Shown piece by piece: positions 8,924 through 17,148 of a stretch of 64,000 nt of DNA. The number at the start of each line of letters is the position of its first letter. Within the stretch, counting starts at the first letter, position 1. Source of the DNA: Ga0077555 sp964500805 (GTDB taxonomy: Bacteria > Pseudomonadota > Alphaproteobacteria > Rhizobiales > Hyphomicrobiaceae); contig CAZCQH010000025.1 in NCBI GenBank assembly GCA_964500805.1, forward strand, positions 1-64,000, given 5' to 3'. Below the pieces are notes generated by a model. That model worked only from the letters and a program-made list of their open reading frames with translations, was not told the DNA's origin and ran no database searches. The position numbers and the translations under genes are program-made.

Positions 8924-10288
8924 ATGCCCTCCGGGAAGACGCTTTCAGAGAAATTTTCGCACCCGCTGCACATGATCGGCACGCCATCTGATCACTTGCC
9001 GCAGCGTGTGAAAGACCTGATTGCGGCACAGGAACTGCAGAGCGAACGGCTCATTGGTTGGGTCCAGCTCAGCCTCGCCGCAATTTTTGCGGCACTCTAT
9101 GCAATCGCGCCGCGCCCGAGCGACGTGTCCACCACCATGCTGGCACCCGTGCCGTTGGCGCTGGCACTCTATGCAGGCTTCACGCTGGTGCGGCTTTGGC
9201 TCGCCTATTTTCGTGCGCTTCCCGGTTGGCTGCTCACGACCTCGATCCTGATTGACACCACCTTGCTGCTCGGCGTGATTTGGTCGTTCCACGCGCAGTA
9301 CGGCCAGCCTGCCGCTTTCTCGTTGAAGGTTCCCACTTTCATCTACATGATCGTTTTCGTTGCGCTCCGGGCGTTGCGTTTCGACCATCGCTATGTGTTG
9401 GCGGCGGGCCTTGCGGCAGCCATCGGGTGGACATGCCTTGTCGCGACAGCGCTCACCCTCAGCCCTCCCGGCTCAGTGACACGCAGCTTCACGGCCTACA
9501 TGACGGGGCGCGGGATTCTGATCGGTGCCGAGCTGGATAAGATCCTGGCTATCCTAATGACAACCGCCATTCTGACCCTTGCCGTCTACCGGGCACGACA
9601 AACTCTCGTGACCGCGGTCCGCGAAGAAGCGGCAGGCCGCGAGATTCGCCGGTTCCTGTCCGATGGCGTCGCTGACACCATCGCTCGGTCCGAGACGACA
9701 GTCCGCGCCGGCCAGGCGATTGAGCGCAACGCTGCGATTCTGATGCTCGACATTCGCGGGTTCACGCGCTTTTCAATGACTGTGCCCCCGGCCGAGGTGG
9801 TGGAGGTCCTGACGAGCTTTCACGCCCGAGTAATCCCTTTGATCAAAGCCAACGGCGGTGTCGTCGACAAGTTTCTGGGCGATGGCGTCATGGCAACGTT
9901 CGGAGCCGTCACGGCGTCGGAGCACGCGGCTGCCGATGCCCTGCGCGCGCTGGGAGCGTTGTTGATGGCGACCGCCGATTGGCAGCAGGCGCTGTCGCGT
10001 CCCACCGCTGCCCACCTCGAGGTCAACGCCGCCGTCGCGGCCGGACGCGTCGTTTTCGCCGCGATCGGCAATGAGGAGCGGCTCGAGTATACGGTCATAG
10101 GCGATGCCGCCAACCTCGCGGCGAAGCTCGAAAAGCACAACAAGGCCGAGCGTACGCGCGCAGTGGTTGCAGGCTCGGCATTCGATCTCGCCGTCGCGCA
10201 GGGCTTTGTCCCAATCGTCGGTCCGAAGTGGCGGCGCAGCGCGACCGTAGCGGGTGTGGCCGCCCCCTTCGAGATCGTTGCATTCTGA
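8924..10288 (+). CDS. Membrane-anchored class III adenylate/guanylate cyclase
   Basis: A 454-residue protein. Residues about 40-225 hold several hydrophobic segments forming a membrane input domain; a linker helix follows, then a class III cyclase domain from about 265. Metal-binding Asp residues are visible in ILMLDIRGFTRFS and DKFLGDGVMATFG, and EYTVIGDAANLAAKLE is the dimer and substrate-binding segment. It should make cAMP (or cGMP) in response to an unknown membrane signal. The ATG at 8924 has AAAGGGGG upstream. No obvious cAMP receptor gene is in the window. Confidence 0.9.
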   Translation: MPSGKTLSEKFSHPLHMIGTPSDHLPQRVKDLIAAQELQSERLIGWVQLSLAAIFAALYAIAPRPSDVSTTMLAPVPLALALYAGFTLVRLWLAYFRALPGWLLTTSILIDTTLLLGVIWSFHAQYGQPAAFSLKVPTFIYMIVFVALRALRFDHRYVLAAGLAAAIGWTCLVATALTLSPPGSVTRSFTAYMTGRGILIGAELDKILAILMTTAILTLAVYRARQTLVTAVREEAAGREIRRFLSDGVADTIARSETTVRAGQAIERNAAILMLDIRGFTRFSMTVPPAEVVEVLTSFHARVIPLIKANGGVVDKFLGDGVMATFGAVTASEHAAADALRALGALLMATADWQQALSRPTAAHLEVNAAVAAGRVVFAAIGNEERLEYTVIGDAANLAAKLEKHNKAERTRAVVAGSAFDLAVAQGFVPIVGPKWRRSATVAGVAAPFEIVAF

Positions 10289-10337
10289 AAAAACGGGCGC
10301 GAAGATCAGGCCTGCTGGAGCGACACTCGATTCAGTT

Positions 10338-10384
10338 CTCCCGAGCTTGAGATCGCCGCGATCCGCATGGATGCGGCTCGGGAG
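10338..10384 (+). repeat. Nested inverted repeat after the cyclase gene
   Basis: CTCCCGAGC (10338-10346) pairs with GCTCGGGAG (10376-10384), and inside it CCGCAT and ATGCGG (10363-10376) form a second small hairpin. It sits in the 146-base gap after the cyclase stop. No T-run follows, so a Rho-independent terminator is only one option. Confidence 0.5.
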
Positions 10385-10434
10385 ATGTTGTGTGATCTCA
10401 ATTCTCGTGTTTCCCTTCACCTGATGGACAAATC

Positions 10435-11388
10435 ATGTTCCACACCGTCGTCTGTGATCTGCTCGACATTCGTGTGCCCATCCTGCAGGGCGCCATGCAG
10501 GGCGGCGGCGGTGTAGACCTCGTCGCCGCGGTGAGCGAGGCCGGAGGGCTCGGCGTCCTTCCGACGTTCGGAGGCACCGATCAGAAGCTGCGCGCCGATA
10601 TCGCGGCTGTTCGCGCGCGCACCAAGCGGCCTTTCGGCGTCAACATCATGCCCATGGGGCCCGGCATTACGGAGCGTGCTGTCGCCACGTGCATCGAGGT
10701 TGGCGTACCGGTGGTCACGACCGGCCGCGCTGACCCTGGCGAAGCCGCTGTTCGCAAGCTGAAAGACGCCGGCATCAAAGTCGTGTCCGTCATTCCGACG
10801 GTCGAGCACGCGCGGCGCATGGAAGCTGAAGGCGTTGATGCGGTTGTCGCCTCGGGCACGGAGGCGGGCGGCCATGTGGGAACGGTGGCAACACTGCCGC
10901 TGGTGCCGATGGTCGTTGACGCAGTGAAAATTCCGGTTCTGGCGGCGGGTGGCATCGGGGATGGGCGTGGCTTCCTCGCGGCCTTCGCACTGGGCGCCGT
11001 CGGCGTGCAGATGGGAACGCGCTTCATGGCAACTGCCGAGAGCGATCTCAACGCCTGGGGCCGCGAGCGGCTGCTCGCCATGCGCGAGACCGATACCATC
11101 GTAACACGTGCCCTCACCGGCGCCACCGTGCGCTGCATTGCGACACCCGAGATCGCGGCCTATGAGGAGGCGCTCGCGCGGAACGCGGCTGAAGCTGAGA
11201 TCGCACAGCTCAAACGCACAGTGCGCACGTCGCGCCACGATGACGACAAGTCCGCGCGGCGCCAGTCGGCGGCAGGTCAAATCGCCGGGCTGATTCACGA
11301 TCTACCGACAGTCCAGCAACTGCTCGACCGCATCCTCGCCGACGCCGCGACGCTGGCCCAGTGCCTGCCTCAGGCCGCGGCACGCTGA
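10435..11388 (+). CDS. Nitronate monooxygenase-like FMN protein
   Basis: A 317-residue TIM-barrel flavoprotein of the nitronate monooxygenase/2-nitropropane dioxygenase family. VPILQGAMQGG is the N-terminal signature, FGVNIMP follows, and SGTEAGGHVG plus PVLAAGGIGDGRG and GAVGVQMGTRF form the FMN phosphate site. The His in AGGH corresponds to the usual catalytic position. Members oxidise alkyl nitronates or act as NAD(P)H-dependent flavin oxidoreductases or enoyl reductases; which one cannot be told here. The gene appears monocistronic. Confidence 0.85.
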   Translation: MFHTVVCDLLDIRVPILQGAMQGGGGVDLVAAVSEAGGLGVLPTFGGTDQKLRADIAAVRARTKRPFGVNIMPMGPGITERAVATCIEVGVPVVTTGRADPGEAAVRKLKDAGIKVVSVIPTVEHARRMEAEGVDAVVASGTEAGGHVGTVATLPLVPMVVDAVKIPVLAAGGIGDGRGFLAAFALGAVGVQMGTRFMATAESDLNAWGRERLLAMRETDTIVTRALTGATVRCIATPEIAAYEEALARNAAEAEIAQLKRTVRTSRHDDDKSARRQSAAGQIAGLIHDLPTVQQLLDRILADAATLAQCLPQAAAR

Positions 11389-11439
11389 ACGATGCCATCA
11401 GGCTCTTGCCGTGCATGCTGCATCAGGACCCTGCTTACC

Positions 11440-11640
11440 TCAGACGCGATGCATCCACGATATGATCAAAGCCGCCAGCGGCACCCAGGCGAGCCCCGCC
11501 ACGGCGTAATAGAGGAACTGCGTCACCGGGCCGGCGTTCGGCAGCACGCTTTGCGCGAAAACCATCGCCACCAGAACATAAACGATGACCAGAGCCAGGA
11601 GCATCAGGGTGCCGACGAGCTTGCGGCCGTTCGGTCTCAT
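11440..11640 (-). CDS. DUF2842 small membrane protein
   Basis: A 66-residue protein with two transmembrane segments (LVGTLMLLALVIVYVLVAMVFA and TQFLYYAVAGLAWVPLAALIISW) separated by a short loop. The start MRPNGRKLVGTL and the end ISWMHRV match the DUF2842 family of alphaproteobacteria, whose function is unknown. The longer upstream frame is rejected because DUF2842 proteins begin at this Met. It converges on the nitronate monooxygenase gene. Confidence 0.8.
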   Translation of the reverse strand: MRPNGRKLVGTLMLLALVIVYVLVAMVFAQSVLPNAGPVTQFLYYAVAGLAWVPLAALIISWMHRV

Positions 11641-11931
11641 GGGTCTCTCGAGGTCCTCAGCTTCTTGACGCGTCGCGGCAAGCCACTCCTGGCACCTCGA
11701 TGGGCGACGCAGCCACGGCACGCTGCAGCTAACCACCATGCCGTGCCGAGCCCGTCAACCGGCCACCCTTCGATCGCCGCAAGCACGCCGCCCATTGAAC
11801 CTTCGTCCAATAGCCGGGCCGGCCGATGATTTCTTGTTGCACCGAAGGCTCGAGAACTTGATCGGGCTGGCGGCGCTCACTATGGTCATCGCATAGTCGC
11901 AGCCAGACGATGCGATCGCGCAAGCCAAGGC
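11641..11931. other. Divergent promoter region of the sHdr locus
   Basis: About 290 bases between the DUF2842 start (- strand) and hdrC1 (+ strand). The promoter for the sHdr genes should lie here. No clear operator, transcription factor gene or hairpin was recognised; in studied bacteria an sHdrR-type repressor gene often lies near the locus, but none is seen in the window. Confidence 0.45.
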
Positions 11932-12687
11932 ATGTCTTCAATGGCGACAGCCGCCGCAACCCGCGTCCAGGACTTCATCGGCGATCCCGTCTCCGAGGCG
12001 CCGCCGATCCCGCGTGCCAAGCTCGAGGCGATCTTCCGGGATATTCAGGACAACGCCCGCTTCGACCACGAGCTCAACGGCTGCTTGAATTGCGGGATCT
12101 GCACCGCGACCTGCCCTGCCGCCCACTATTACGACTTCTCCCCGCGCGAGATCGTGCAGTTGCTCTGGACCGAGAATCTCGAAGGCATCTACGACGCGAT
12201 GCAGGAGAAGATCTGGTCCTGCGCGCAATGCTACACCTGCGCCGCGCGCTGTCCGTTCCGCAACTCACCGGGCGGCCTGGTCATGCTGATGCGCGAGGTC
12301 GCGATCAAGCATCAGATGAAGAGCGCGAAGGACGTGCTGCGCCCGTTCAGCCGCGTCATGCTGAAGCTGATCTCGACCGGCAATCAGCTCGCGCCCGACA
12401 TGATCAACCCGCAACACTTCGCCGACTGGGGCCCGAACATTTCCAAGGTCGAAGCGCCGCTCAAGGTTCTGCGTCAGGCGATCCCCATGGCGACGCTCAA
12501 CACCACGCAAACGGCGTGGGAGGTGAACCTCAAGACTTCCGTTGAACTCTATACGATCTGGGAGATGACAGGTGTCCTCGACCAGCTCGAAGGCATCGAC
12601 CAGAACCTCTTCGACGTCATCACCGACATCATGGATGAGAAGCGCGAGGACTGGAAAGACTTCTGCGACGAGCAGGAGGACAACTGA
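11932..12687 (+). CDS. hdrC1: sHdrC1, iron-sulfur subunit of the sulfur-oxidizing Hdr-like complex
   Basis: A 251-residue soluble protein with two [4Fe-4S] motifs: CLNCGICTATCP (Cys51, 54, 57, 61) and CAQCYTCAARCP (Cys97, 100, 103, 107). The C-terminal part is helical and acidic. This is the HdrC type of electron-transfer subunit. The gene order that follows (hdrB1, hdrA, hyp, hdrC2, hdrB2, then lbpA) is that of the sHdr pathway described in Hyphomicrobium and other sulfur oxidizers, so it is named C1. ATG at 11932 has CCAAGG upstream; MATAAAT at 11941 is an alternative. Cytoplasmic. Confidence 0.88.
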   Translation: MSSMATAAATRVQDFIGDPVSEAPPIPRAKLEAIFRDIQDNARFDHELNGCLNCGICTATCPAAHYYDFSPREIVQLLWTENLEGIYDAMQEKIWSCAQCYTCAARCPFRNSPGGLVMLMREVAIKHQMKSAKDVLRPFSRVMLKLISTGNQLAPDMINPQHFADWGPNISKVEAPLKVLRQAIPMATLNTTQTAWEVNLKTSVELYTIWEMTGVLDQLEGIDQNLFDVITDIMDEKREDWKDFCDEQEDN

Positions 12688-12690
12688 TGC

Positions 12691-12747
12691 GGTGCCTGGC
12701 TTGGCCTGGCATCGTGCCCCGCTGGTACCAGGCAAAAGTCAGGCACC
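12691..12747 (+). repeat. REP-like inverted repeat before the VOC gene
   Basis: GGTGCCTG (12691-12698) pairs with CAGGCACC (12740-12747), with a second inner pair GCCTGG (12704-12709) and CCAGGC (12728-12733). The same motif family recurs at 13720-13776 and as a half-site near 63087. It directly follows the hdrC1 stop. Confidence 0.65.
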
Positions 12748-12768
12748 CAAATAATAATCGAGGAAGCC

Positions 12769-13284
12769 ATGGCCAAATCCCCGTCAGCACCCCCCGCCGG
12801 CTACAGCCCTGTTACGCCGTACCTCCGCGTCAAGGGCGCGAAGGAAGCGCTGGCCTTCTACAAGAAGGCTTTCGGCGCCAAGGAGCGCTACCATCTGAAG
12901 ATGGGCGACAAGCTCGGCCACGTTGAGGTCGACATCAACGGTAGCGTGGTGATGTTCTCCGACGAGTTCCCGGAGATGGGTGGCGTTGGTCCGAAGTCGC
13001 TGAAGGGGACCACCGTCACCATGGCGGTCATGGTCAAGAACTGCGATGCCGCCGTGAAAAAAGCCGTTGCTGCCGGCGCCAAGCTCAAGCGTCCGCCGAC
13101 CGACGAGTTCTATGGATTCCGCTCGGCGTCGGTCGAGGACCCCTTCGGCCACGAGTGGCTGCTTCAGCAGCACATCGAGGACGTGTCGCCGAAGGAGATG
13201 CAGAAGCGGCTCGATGCCATGATGGCCAACATGGGCTCCGAGCCCGCGCAGAAGATGGCCAAGGCCGCCAAGCGGAAAGGCTGA
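12769..13284 (+). CDS. VOC (glyoxalase/bleomycin-resistance fold) protein, PhnB-like
   Basis: A 171-residue protein with one VOC domain. VTPYLRVKGAKEALAFYKKAFGA is the characteristic first half, GHVEVDINGSVVMFSDEFPE the beginning of the metal-site region, and VEDPFGHEWLLQQH the conserved end. A Lys-rich tail follows. The PhnB-like subgroup is widespread and of unknown substrate. It lies between hdrC1 and hdrB1, where sHdr loci normally have no gene, and with its downstream neighbour it is bracketed by REP-like palindromes, so it looks like an inserted passenger rather than an sHdr component. Ribosome binding site GAGGAAG. Confidence 0.85.
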   Translation: MAKSPSAPPAGYSPVTPYLRVKGAKEALAFYKKAFGAKERYHLKMGDKLGHVEVDINGSVVMFSDEFPEMGGVGPKSLKGTTVTMAVMVKNCDAAVKKAVAAGAKLKRPPTDEFYGFRSASVEDPFGHEWLLQQHIEDVSPKEMQKRLDAMMANMGSEPAQKMAKAAKRKG

Positions 13285-13296
13285 AGGAGCGAGGTC

Positions 13297-13710
13297 ATGC
13301 CCCGCAAATCGTGGAGCGAGAAATTCGCCGACAAGCGGCCGCGCGAGGTGAAGCCCGCGCCGAAGGACTTCGCCGACATCAAGGCCGGCCAGATGATGCT
13401 GCTGACCACGCCCAAGGACGTCGCATCGGTGATCGCGAGCGTCCCCAAAGGCAAGCAGCTCGACATGAAGGCGCTTCGTGCCAAGCTCGCCAAGAAAGCC
13501 GGCGCCGACATTGCTTGCCCCATTGTCACCGGCATTCACCTGCGCACGGTTGCTGAGACGGCCGGCGAGCAACTCGACGCCGGCGCACCCGCCAAGGACG
13601 TCGTCCCCGTGTGGCGCGCCATCGGTCCGAAATCGCCGGTTTGGAACAAACTCGAGAATGGCCGCACCGCCTTCGAGAAACTCCGGCGCGCCGAGAAGCT
13701 GGAGGATTGA
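13297..13710 (+). CDS. Small basic protein, possibly MGMT/alkyltransferase-like
   Basis: A 137-residue basic protein beginning KSWSEKFADKRPREVKPAP. The segment VIASVPKGKQLDMKALRAKLAKKAGADIACPIVTGIH resembles, weakly and by eye, the winged-helix part of alkylguanine transferase-like proteins (PKGK then a helix, then a Cys). The PCHR active site of true alkyltransferases is absent. It starts 12 bases after the VOC gene with AAGGAG upstream, so the two are one unit. Treat the family call as tentative; a small DNA- or RNA-binding role would fit its charge. Confidence 0.6.
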   Translation: MPRKSWSEKFADKRPREVKPAPKDFADIKAGQMMLLTTPKDVASVIASVPKGKQLDMKALRAKLAKKAGADIACPIVTGIHLRTVAETAGEQLDAGAPAKDVVPVWRAIGPKSPVWNKLENGRTAFEKLRRAEKLED

Positions 13711-13719
13711 AGACGAGGA

Positions 13720-13776
13720 GGTGCCCGGCTTCAGCCCGGCACCTGCCCGAAGGGCACCAGGCTGAAGCCAGGCACC
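13720..13776 (+). repeat. REP-like 17-bp inverted repeat before hdrB1
   Basis: GGTGCCCGGCTTCAGCC (13720-13736) pairs with GGCTGAAGCCAGGCACC (13760-13776) with one mismatch. It has the same core as the element at 12691-12747, so the VOC gene and its partner are flanked on both sides by one palindrome family. Confidence 0.75.
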
Positions 13777-13786
13777 CGCACAGGAG

Positions 13787-15175
13787 ATGGAGATGACCAA
13801 AGACAACTGCGGCGAACGCTTCACGGGTCACGGCCTCGAGTGGAAACCCGCCAACTTGTCACCCACCGAAGCGCAGCTCGCCACACAATGGGTGGAGCAG
13901 AAGATCGACCGGCGCTCGATGATGACCAACAAGGATCGCGTCGAGGACGTGCGCGATGCCATGTGGCAGCTCGAGAAGGACGGCGAGATCATCGTCCACC
14001 GCGTCACCGATGCGCATAAGCCCGTTACCGTGAAAACACTCTACGGCTGGGACAAGAAGATCCCGACGACGCAACTCTGGCACCACAAAAGCTGCGGCCA
14101 GTGCGGCAACATCCCCGGCTATCCCGTGTCGCTGCTCTGGCTGCAGAACAAGCTTGGCACCGACTATCTCGACGAAACCGACCAGACCAGTTGCACCGCG
14201 TGGAACTACCACGGCTCCGGCATCGGCAATCTCGAATCGCTCGCCGCGGTTTTCCTGCGCAACTTCCATCAGGCCTACGTCTCGGCGAAGGCGCACGGCG
14301 GCGGAGCCGGTCACTACTATCCTCTGGTCCATTGCGGCACCTCATTCGGCAACTACAAGGAGGTGCGCCAGTATCTCATCCACTCCGCGAAACTCCGCGA
14401 GAGCGTGAAGAAGATCCTGGCCAAGCTCGGCCGCCTCGTCGATGGCAAGCTGCTCATTCCCGAAGAGGTCGTGCACTATTCCGAGTGGCTGCACGTGATG
14501 CGCGGCGACATCGCCAAGCACCAGACCGTTGCCGCGTCGAGCATTCGCGCCACCATTCACCCGGCGTGCCACGTCTACAAGATGGTGCCGGAGGACGCGA
14601 TCTATGACGACAGCATCATGGACGGGAACCGCGTCGCCGTATCCACCGGCTTGATGCAAGCCATGGGCGTGCAGGTGATCGACTACAAGACATGGTACGA
14701 CTGCTGCGGCTTCGGCTTCCGCCACATCATCTCGGAACGCGAGTTCACCCGCTCGTTCGCCATCGACCGCAAGATCCGCGTCGCGGTGGAGGAGGCCAAG
14801 GCCGACGTCATGATCGGCCACGACACCGGCTGCATCACCACACTCGACAAGAACCAGTGGATCTCGAAGGCCCAGGGCGACGGCAAAGCCGTAGAGCTGC
14901 CTGTCCTCGCCGACTGCCAGATGGCCGCGCTCCTGTGCGGCGCCGACCCCTACAAGATCGTGCAGACCCACTGGCACGCAAGCCCAATCGAAGGCTTGCT
15001 CGAAAAGCTCGGCATCGACTGGCAGAAATCCAAGGCCGAATTCGAGGCGTACCTGAAAGCCATCCAGTCCGGCACCAAGCCCGACCAGCTCTATGATCCC
15101 CGTTTGCGTCTCACCGGCGGCCCCGGCTACAAGCCCGTGAAGCGCCAAGTCATTCCGCCGCCACCGGGGGAGTGA
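13787..15175 (+). CDS. hdrB1: sHdrB1, CCG-domain catalytic-type subunit
   Basis: A 462-residue protein related to heterodisulfide reductase subunit B, whose CCG domains carry the non-cubane iron-sulfur centres. The second domain is clear: HPACHVYK (Cys261), WYDCCGFGF (Cys306-307) and HDTGC (Cys349). The first is degenerate, with Cys103, Cys106, a single Cys136 in DQTSCTAW where CCG is expected, and Cys183. The length exceeds that of hdrB2 because of N- and C-terminal extensions ending in a Pro-rich tail. Two ATGs lie six bases apart; AGGAG serves either. Gene order supports B1. Confidence 0.87.
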   Translation: MEMTKDNCGERFTGHGLEWKPANLSPTEAQLATQWVEQKIDRRSMMTNKDRVEDVRDAMWQLEKDGEIIVHRVTDAHKPVTVKTLYGWDKKIPTTQLWHHKSCGQCGNIPGYPVSLLWLQNKLGTDYLDETDQTSCTAWNYHGSGIGNLESLAAVFLRNFHQAYVSAKAHGGGAGHYYPLVHCGTSFGNYKEVRQYLIHSAKLRESVKKILAKLGRLVDGKLLIPEEVVHYSEWLHVMRGDIAKHQTVAASSIRATIHPACHVYKMVPEDAIYDDSIMDGNRVAVSTGLMQAMGVQVIDYKTWYDCCGFGFRHIISEREFTRSFAIDRKIRVAVEEAKADVMIGHDTGCITTLDKNQWISKAQGDGKAVELPVLADCQMAALLCGADPYKIVQTHWHASPIEGLLEKLGIDWQKSKAEFEAYLKAIQSGTKPDQLYDPRLRLTGGPGYKPVKRQVIPPPPGE

Positions 15176-15227
15176 TAGTGTTGCGGAGCAACCCACGAGC
15201 CTTTCAGCCTCGTGCCGAGGAGGCCGC

Positions 15228-15830
15228 ATGACGTCGACATCCGCCAATACGCCCGCAACCGACCAGCCAACCATGACGCTGGACGAGTTCCTGGCCTGGG
15301 ACGGCGGCGGCCACGTCGGCAAGCTTGAGCTTTGGCACGGCGTGGTACGAGCCATGGCGCCAGCGAGCGCGACACATGGCGTGATCCAGGCCACCGTTGC
15401 GAGGCTCATCGGCAACCATCTGTCTGCGCGGCGATCCCACTGCCGCGTGGCCACCGAACCTCCTGTAGTGCCGGCGATGGGGCGCCGCAGAAATGCGCGC
15501 GCTCCCGATGTGGCGGTGACCTGCGCGCCGATCACGGACAGCAAGACTTTTGACGAGCCGGTGCTGATCGTCGAGGTCATGTCGCCAGGGAATGAGATGG
15601 ACACATGGGACAGTATCGAGTCCCTACTCGGCCTGATCTCGCTGCAGGAGGTTCTGGTGCTGCAGTCGACGCAGATCGAGGCCGAGGTGTTTCGCCGAGA
15701 CGCGCGTGGAGGGTGGCCGCGGCAGGGCGAGATCGTAGGTGTCGATGGTCGATTGAAACTGGCCTCGATCGACCTCGAGCTGCCGCTGGCCGAGATCTAC
15801 ACCGGCACGCATCTGGCGGTCGCATCATGA
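15228..15830 (+). CDS. Uma2-family (DUF820) PD-(D/E)XK nuclease-like protein
   Basis: A 200-residue protein with the Uma2 fold. MTLDEFLAWDGGG and KLELWHGVVRAMAPAS are the N-terminal signature, APDVAVTC supplies the Asp, and VLIVEVMSPGNEMDT the E-x-S/V core of the restriction endonuclease-like site. Uma2 proteins are common in cyanobacteria and in scattered bacteria; their target is not established. It is inserted between hdrB1 and hdrA. GAGGAGG lies upstream of the ATG. It does not belong to known sHdr gene sets and has no partner toxin or antitoxin here. Confidence 0.85.
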   Translation: MTSTSANTPATDQPTMTLDEFLAWDGGGHVGKLELWHGVVRAMAPASATHGVIQATVARLIGNHLSARRSHCRVATEPPVVPAMGRRRNARAPDVAVTCAPITDSKTFDEPVLIVEVMSPGNEMDTWDSIESLLGLISLQEVLVLQSTQIEAEVFRRDARGGWPRQGEIVGVDGRLKLASIDLELPLAEIYTGTHLAVAS

Positions 15831-15873
15831 TGAGCACGGCCAAAGCCAATCATCAGCAAAAGTGCGCGACATA

Positions 15874-16929
15874 ATGACTCTCCCCATTCTCATCATCGGC
15901 GGCGGGCCCGCAGGGCTGGCGGCGGCGCATGCGCTGTCTGGCGTCGGACAGCCGAGCGTGCTGGTCGAGAAGGAGCAGACGCTCGGCGGCGCGCCGATCC
16001 TCTCCGGCTACGCCAAGCTGGTGCCGTCGAACCTCTGGGCGAAGGACGCCATCGGCGGCATGGTGGAGCGCGTCGTGCGGGATGCGAACGTCACCAAGCT
16101 CACCGGCACCACCGTGAAATCGTTCGACGGCGCGCCGGGTGCTTTCCGTGCGACGCTCTCGAACGGGCAGGCGATCGACGCCGGCGCGGCGGTGCTCTGC
16201 ACGGGGTTCACGCACTTCGACTCGATCAACAAGCCCGAATGGGGCTTCGGCACCTTCCCCGACGTGGTGACGACCACCCAAGTCGAGCAGATGATCAGCT
16301 CCGGCAAAGGCGTGCGTTGCCCGTCGGATGGGAGGAAGCCGAAGCGCGTTGCCATCCTGCTCTGCGTCGGCAGCCGCGACCGGCAGATCGGCCGCGAGTG
16401 GTGCTCGAAGATCTGCTGCACGGTCTCGGCCAACATGGCCATGGAGATTCGTGAGGAGCTGCCCGACGCCCACGTCTACATCTACTACATGGATATCCGC
16501 ACCTTCGGGCACTACGAGACCGACTACTATTGGCGCAGCCAGGAGGAGTTCAAGGTCAAGTACATCAAGGCGCGCATCGCCGAGGTGACGAGCGACGGCC
16601 GCCAGCTGATCGTGAAGGGCGAGGATACGCTGGTGAAGCGGCCGATCACCATTCCGTTCGATCTCGTCGTGCACGCCATCGGCATGGACCCGAACGTCGA
16701 CAACATGACGCTCTCCGCGGTGTTCGGCGTCGAGCTGCACAAGCACGGCTACATCGCGCGGAAGGACACCTACGGCGTGATGGGCGCCACGTCGCGGCCG
16801 GGCGTGTTCGTGGCGGGAGCCGCCATCGGCCCCGAGACCATCGACGACTCGATCGCGCAAGCCAACGCCGCGGCGCTGTCCGCCCTCGCCGCCGCCCGCG
16901 GCACCGGACAGATGCGGGCGGCGGAGTGA
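15874..16929 (+). CDS. hdrA: sHdrA, FAD- and iron-sulfur-containing subunit
   Basis: A 351-residue flavoprotein, the small HdrA type of the sHdr complex. LIIGGGPAGLAAAHAL is the FAD-binding motif. Iron-sulfur ligands are seen in LLCVGSRD (Cys164) and EWCSKICC (Cys177, 181, 182), as in sHdrA proteins. The C-terminal GVFVAGAAIGPETIDDSIAQAN closes the FAD domain. Methanogen HdrA has extra ferredoxin domains that are missing here, which fits the sHdr form. The ATG at 15874 starts the Rossmann fold directly; a GTG 12 bases earlier is possible. Neither has a strong Shine-Dalgarno site. Confidence 0.9.
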   Translation: MTLPILIIGGGPAGLAAAHALSGVGQPSVLVEKEQTLGGAPILSGYAKLVPSNLWAKDAIGGMVERVVRDANVTKLTGTTVKSFDGAPGAFRATLSNGQAIDAGAAVLCTGFTHFDSINKPEWGFGTFPDVVTTTQVEQMISSGKGVRCPSDGRKPKRVAILLCVGSRDRQIGREWCSKICCTVSANMAMEIREELPDAHVYIYYMDIRTFGHYETDYYWRSQEEFKVKYIKARIAEVTSDGRQLIVKGEDTLVKRPITIPFDLVVHAIGMDPNVDNMTLSAVFGVELHKHGYIARKDTYGVMGATSRPGVFVAGAAIGPETIDDSIAQANAAALSALAAARGTGQMRAAE

Positions 16930-16990
16930 ACAAAGCAGCGGTCTGGAGCAGCGGAGCGCTTCGGTGACTTCAGCCTTGCCTCACCCTCAT

Positions 16991-17130
16991 GTGTCATCCT
17001 CGCGCGTGTCGCGAGGACCCATGGCGCTGCGAGTCGATGCGGTGGATCGTGCATGCGGAGCCCGCCGCGGCATGCATCCGATGTTAGAGCCTCCTTCCCA
17101 ATGGGTCCCGCGGACAAGCCGGGATGACAC
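16991..17130. repeat. RIME-like palindromic element between hdrA and hyp
   Basis: GTGTCATCCTCGCG near 16991 and its imperfect reverse complement ending GGGATGACAC near 17130 bound a segment of about 140 bases. Internal ACCCATGG and AATGGGTCCC also pair. This layout is typical of rhizobial intergenic mosaic elements. A short relative, with GCGAGGATGACACC, lies near 43980-44026. Confidence 0.6.
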
Positions 17131-17148
17131 CTTCGCCTGGGGCAACAC

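Noticed and set aside
15228..15830. Uma2 gene as part of a toxin-antitoxin or defence system
   Set aside because: No partner gene, no restriction or defence genes and no mobile-element enzyme are nearby.
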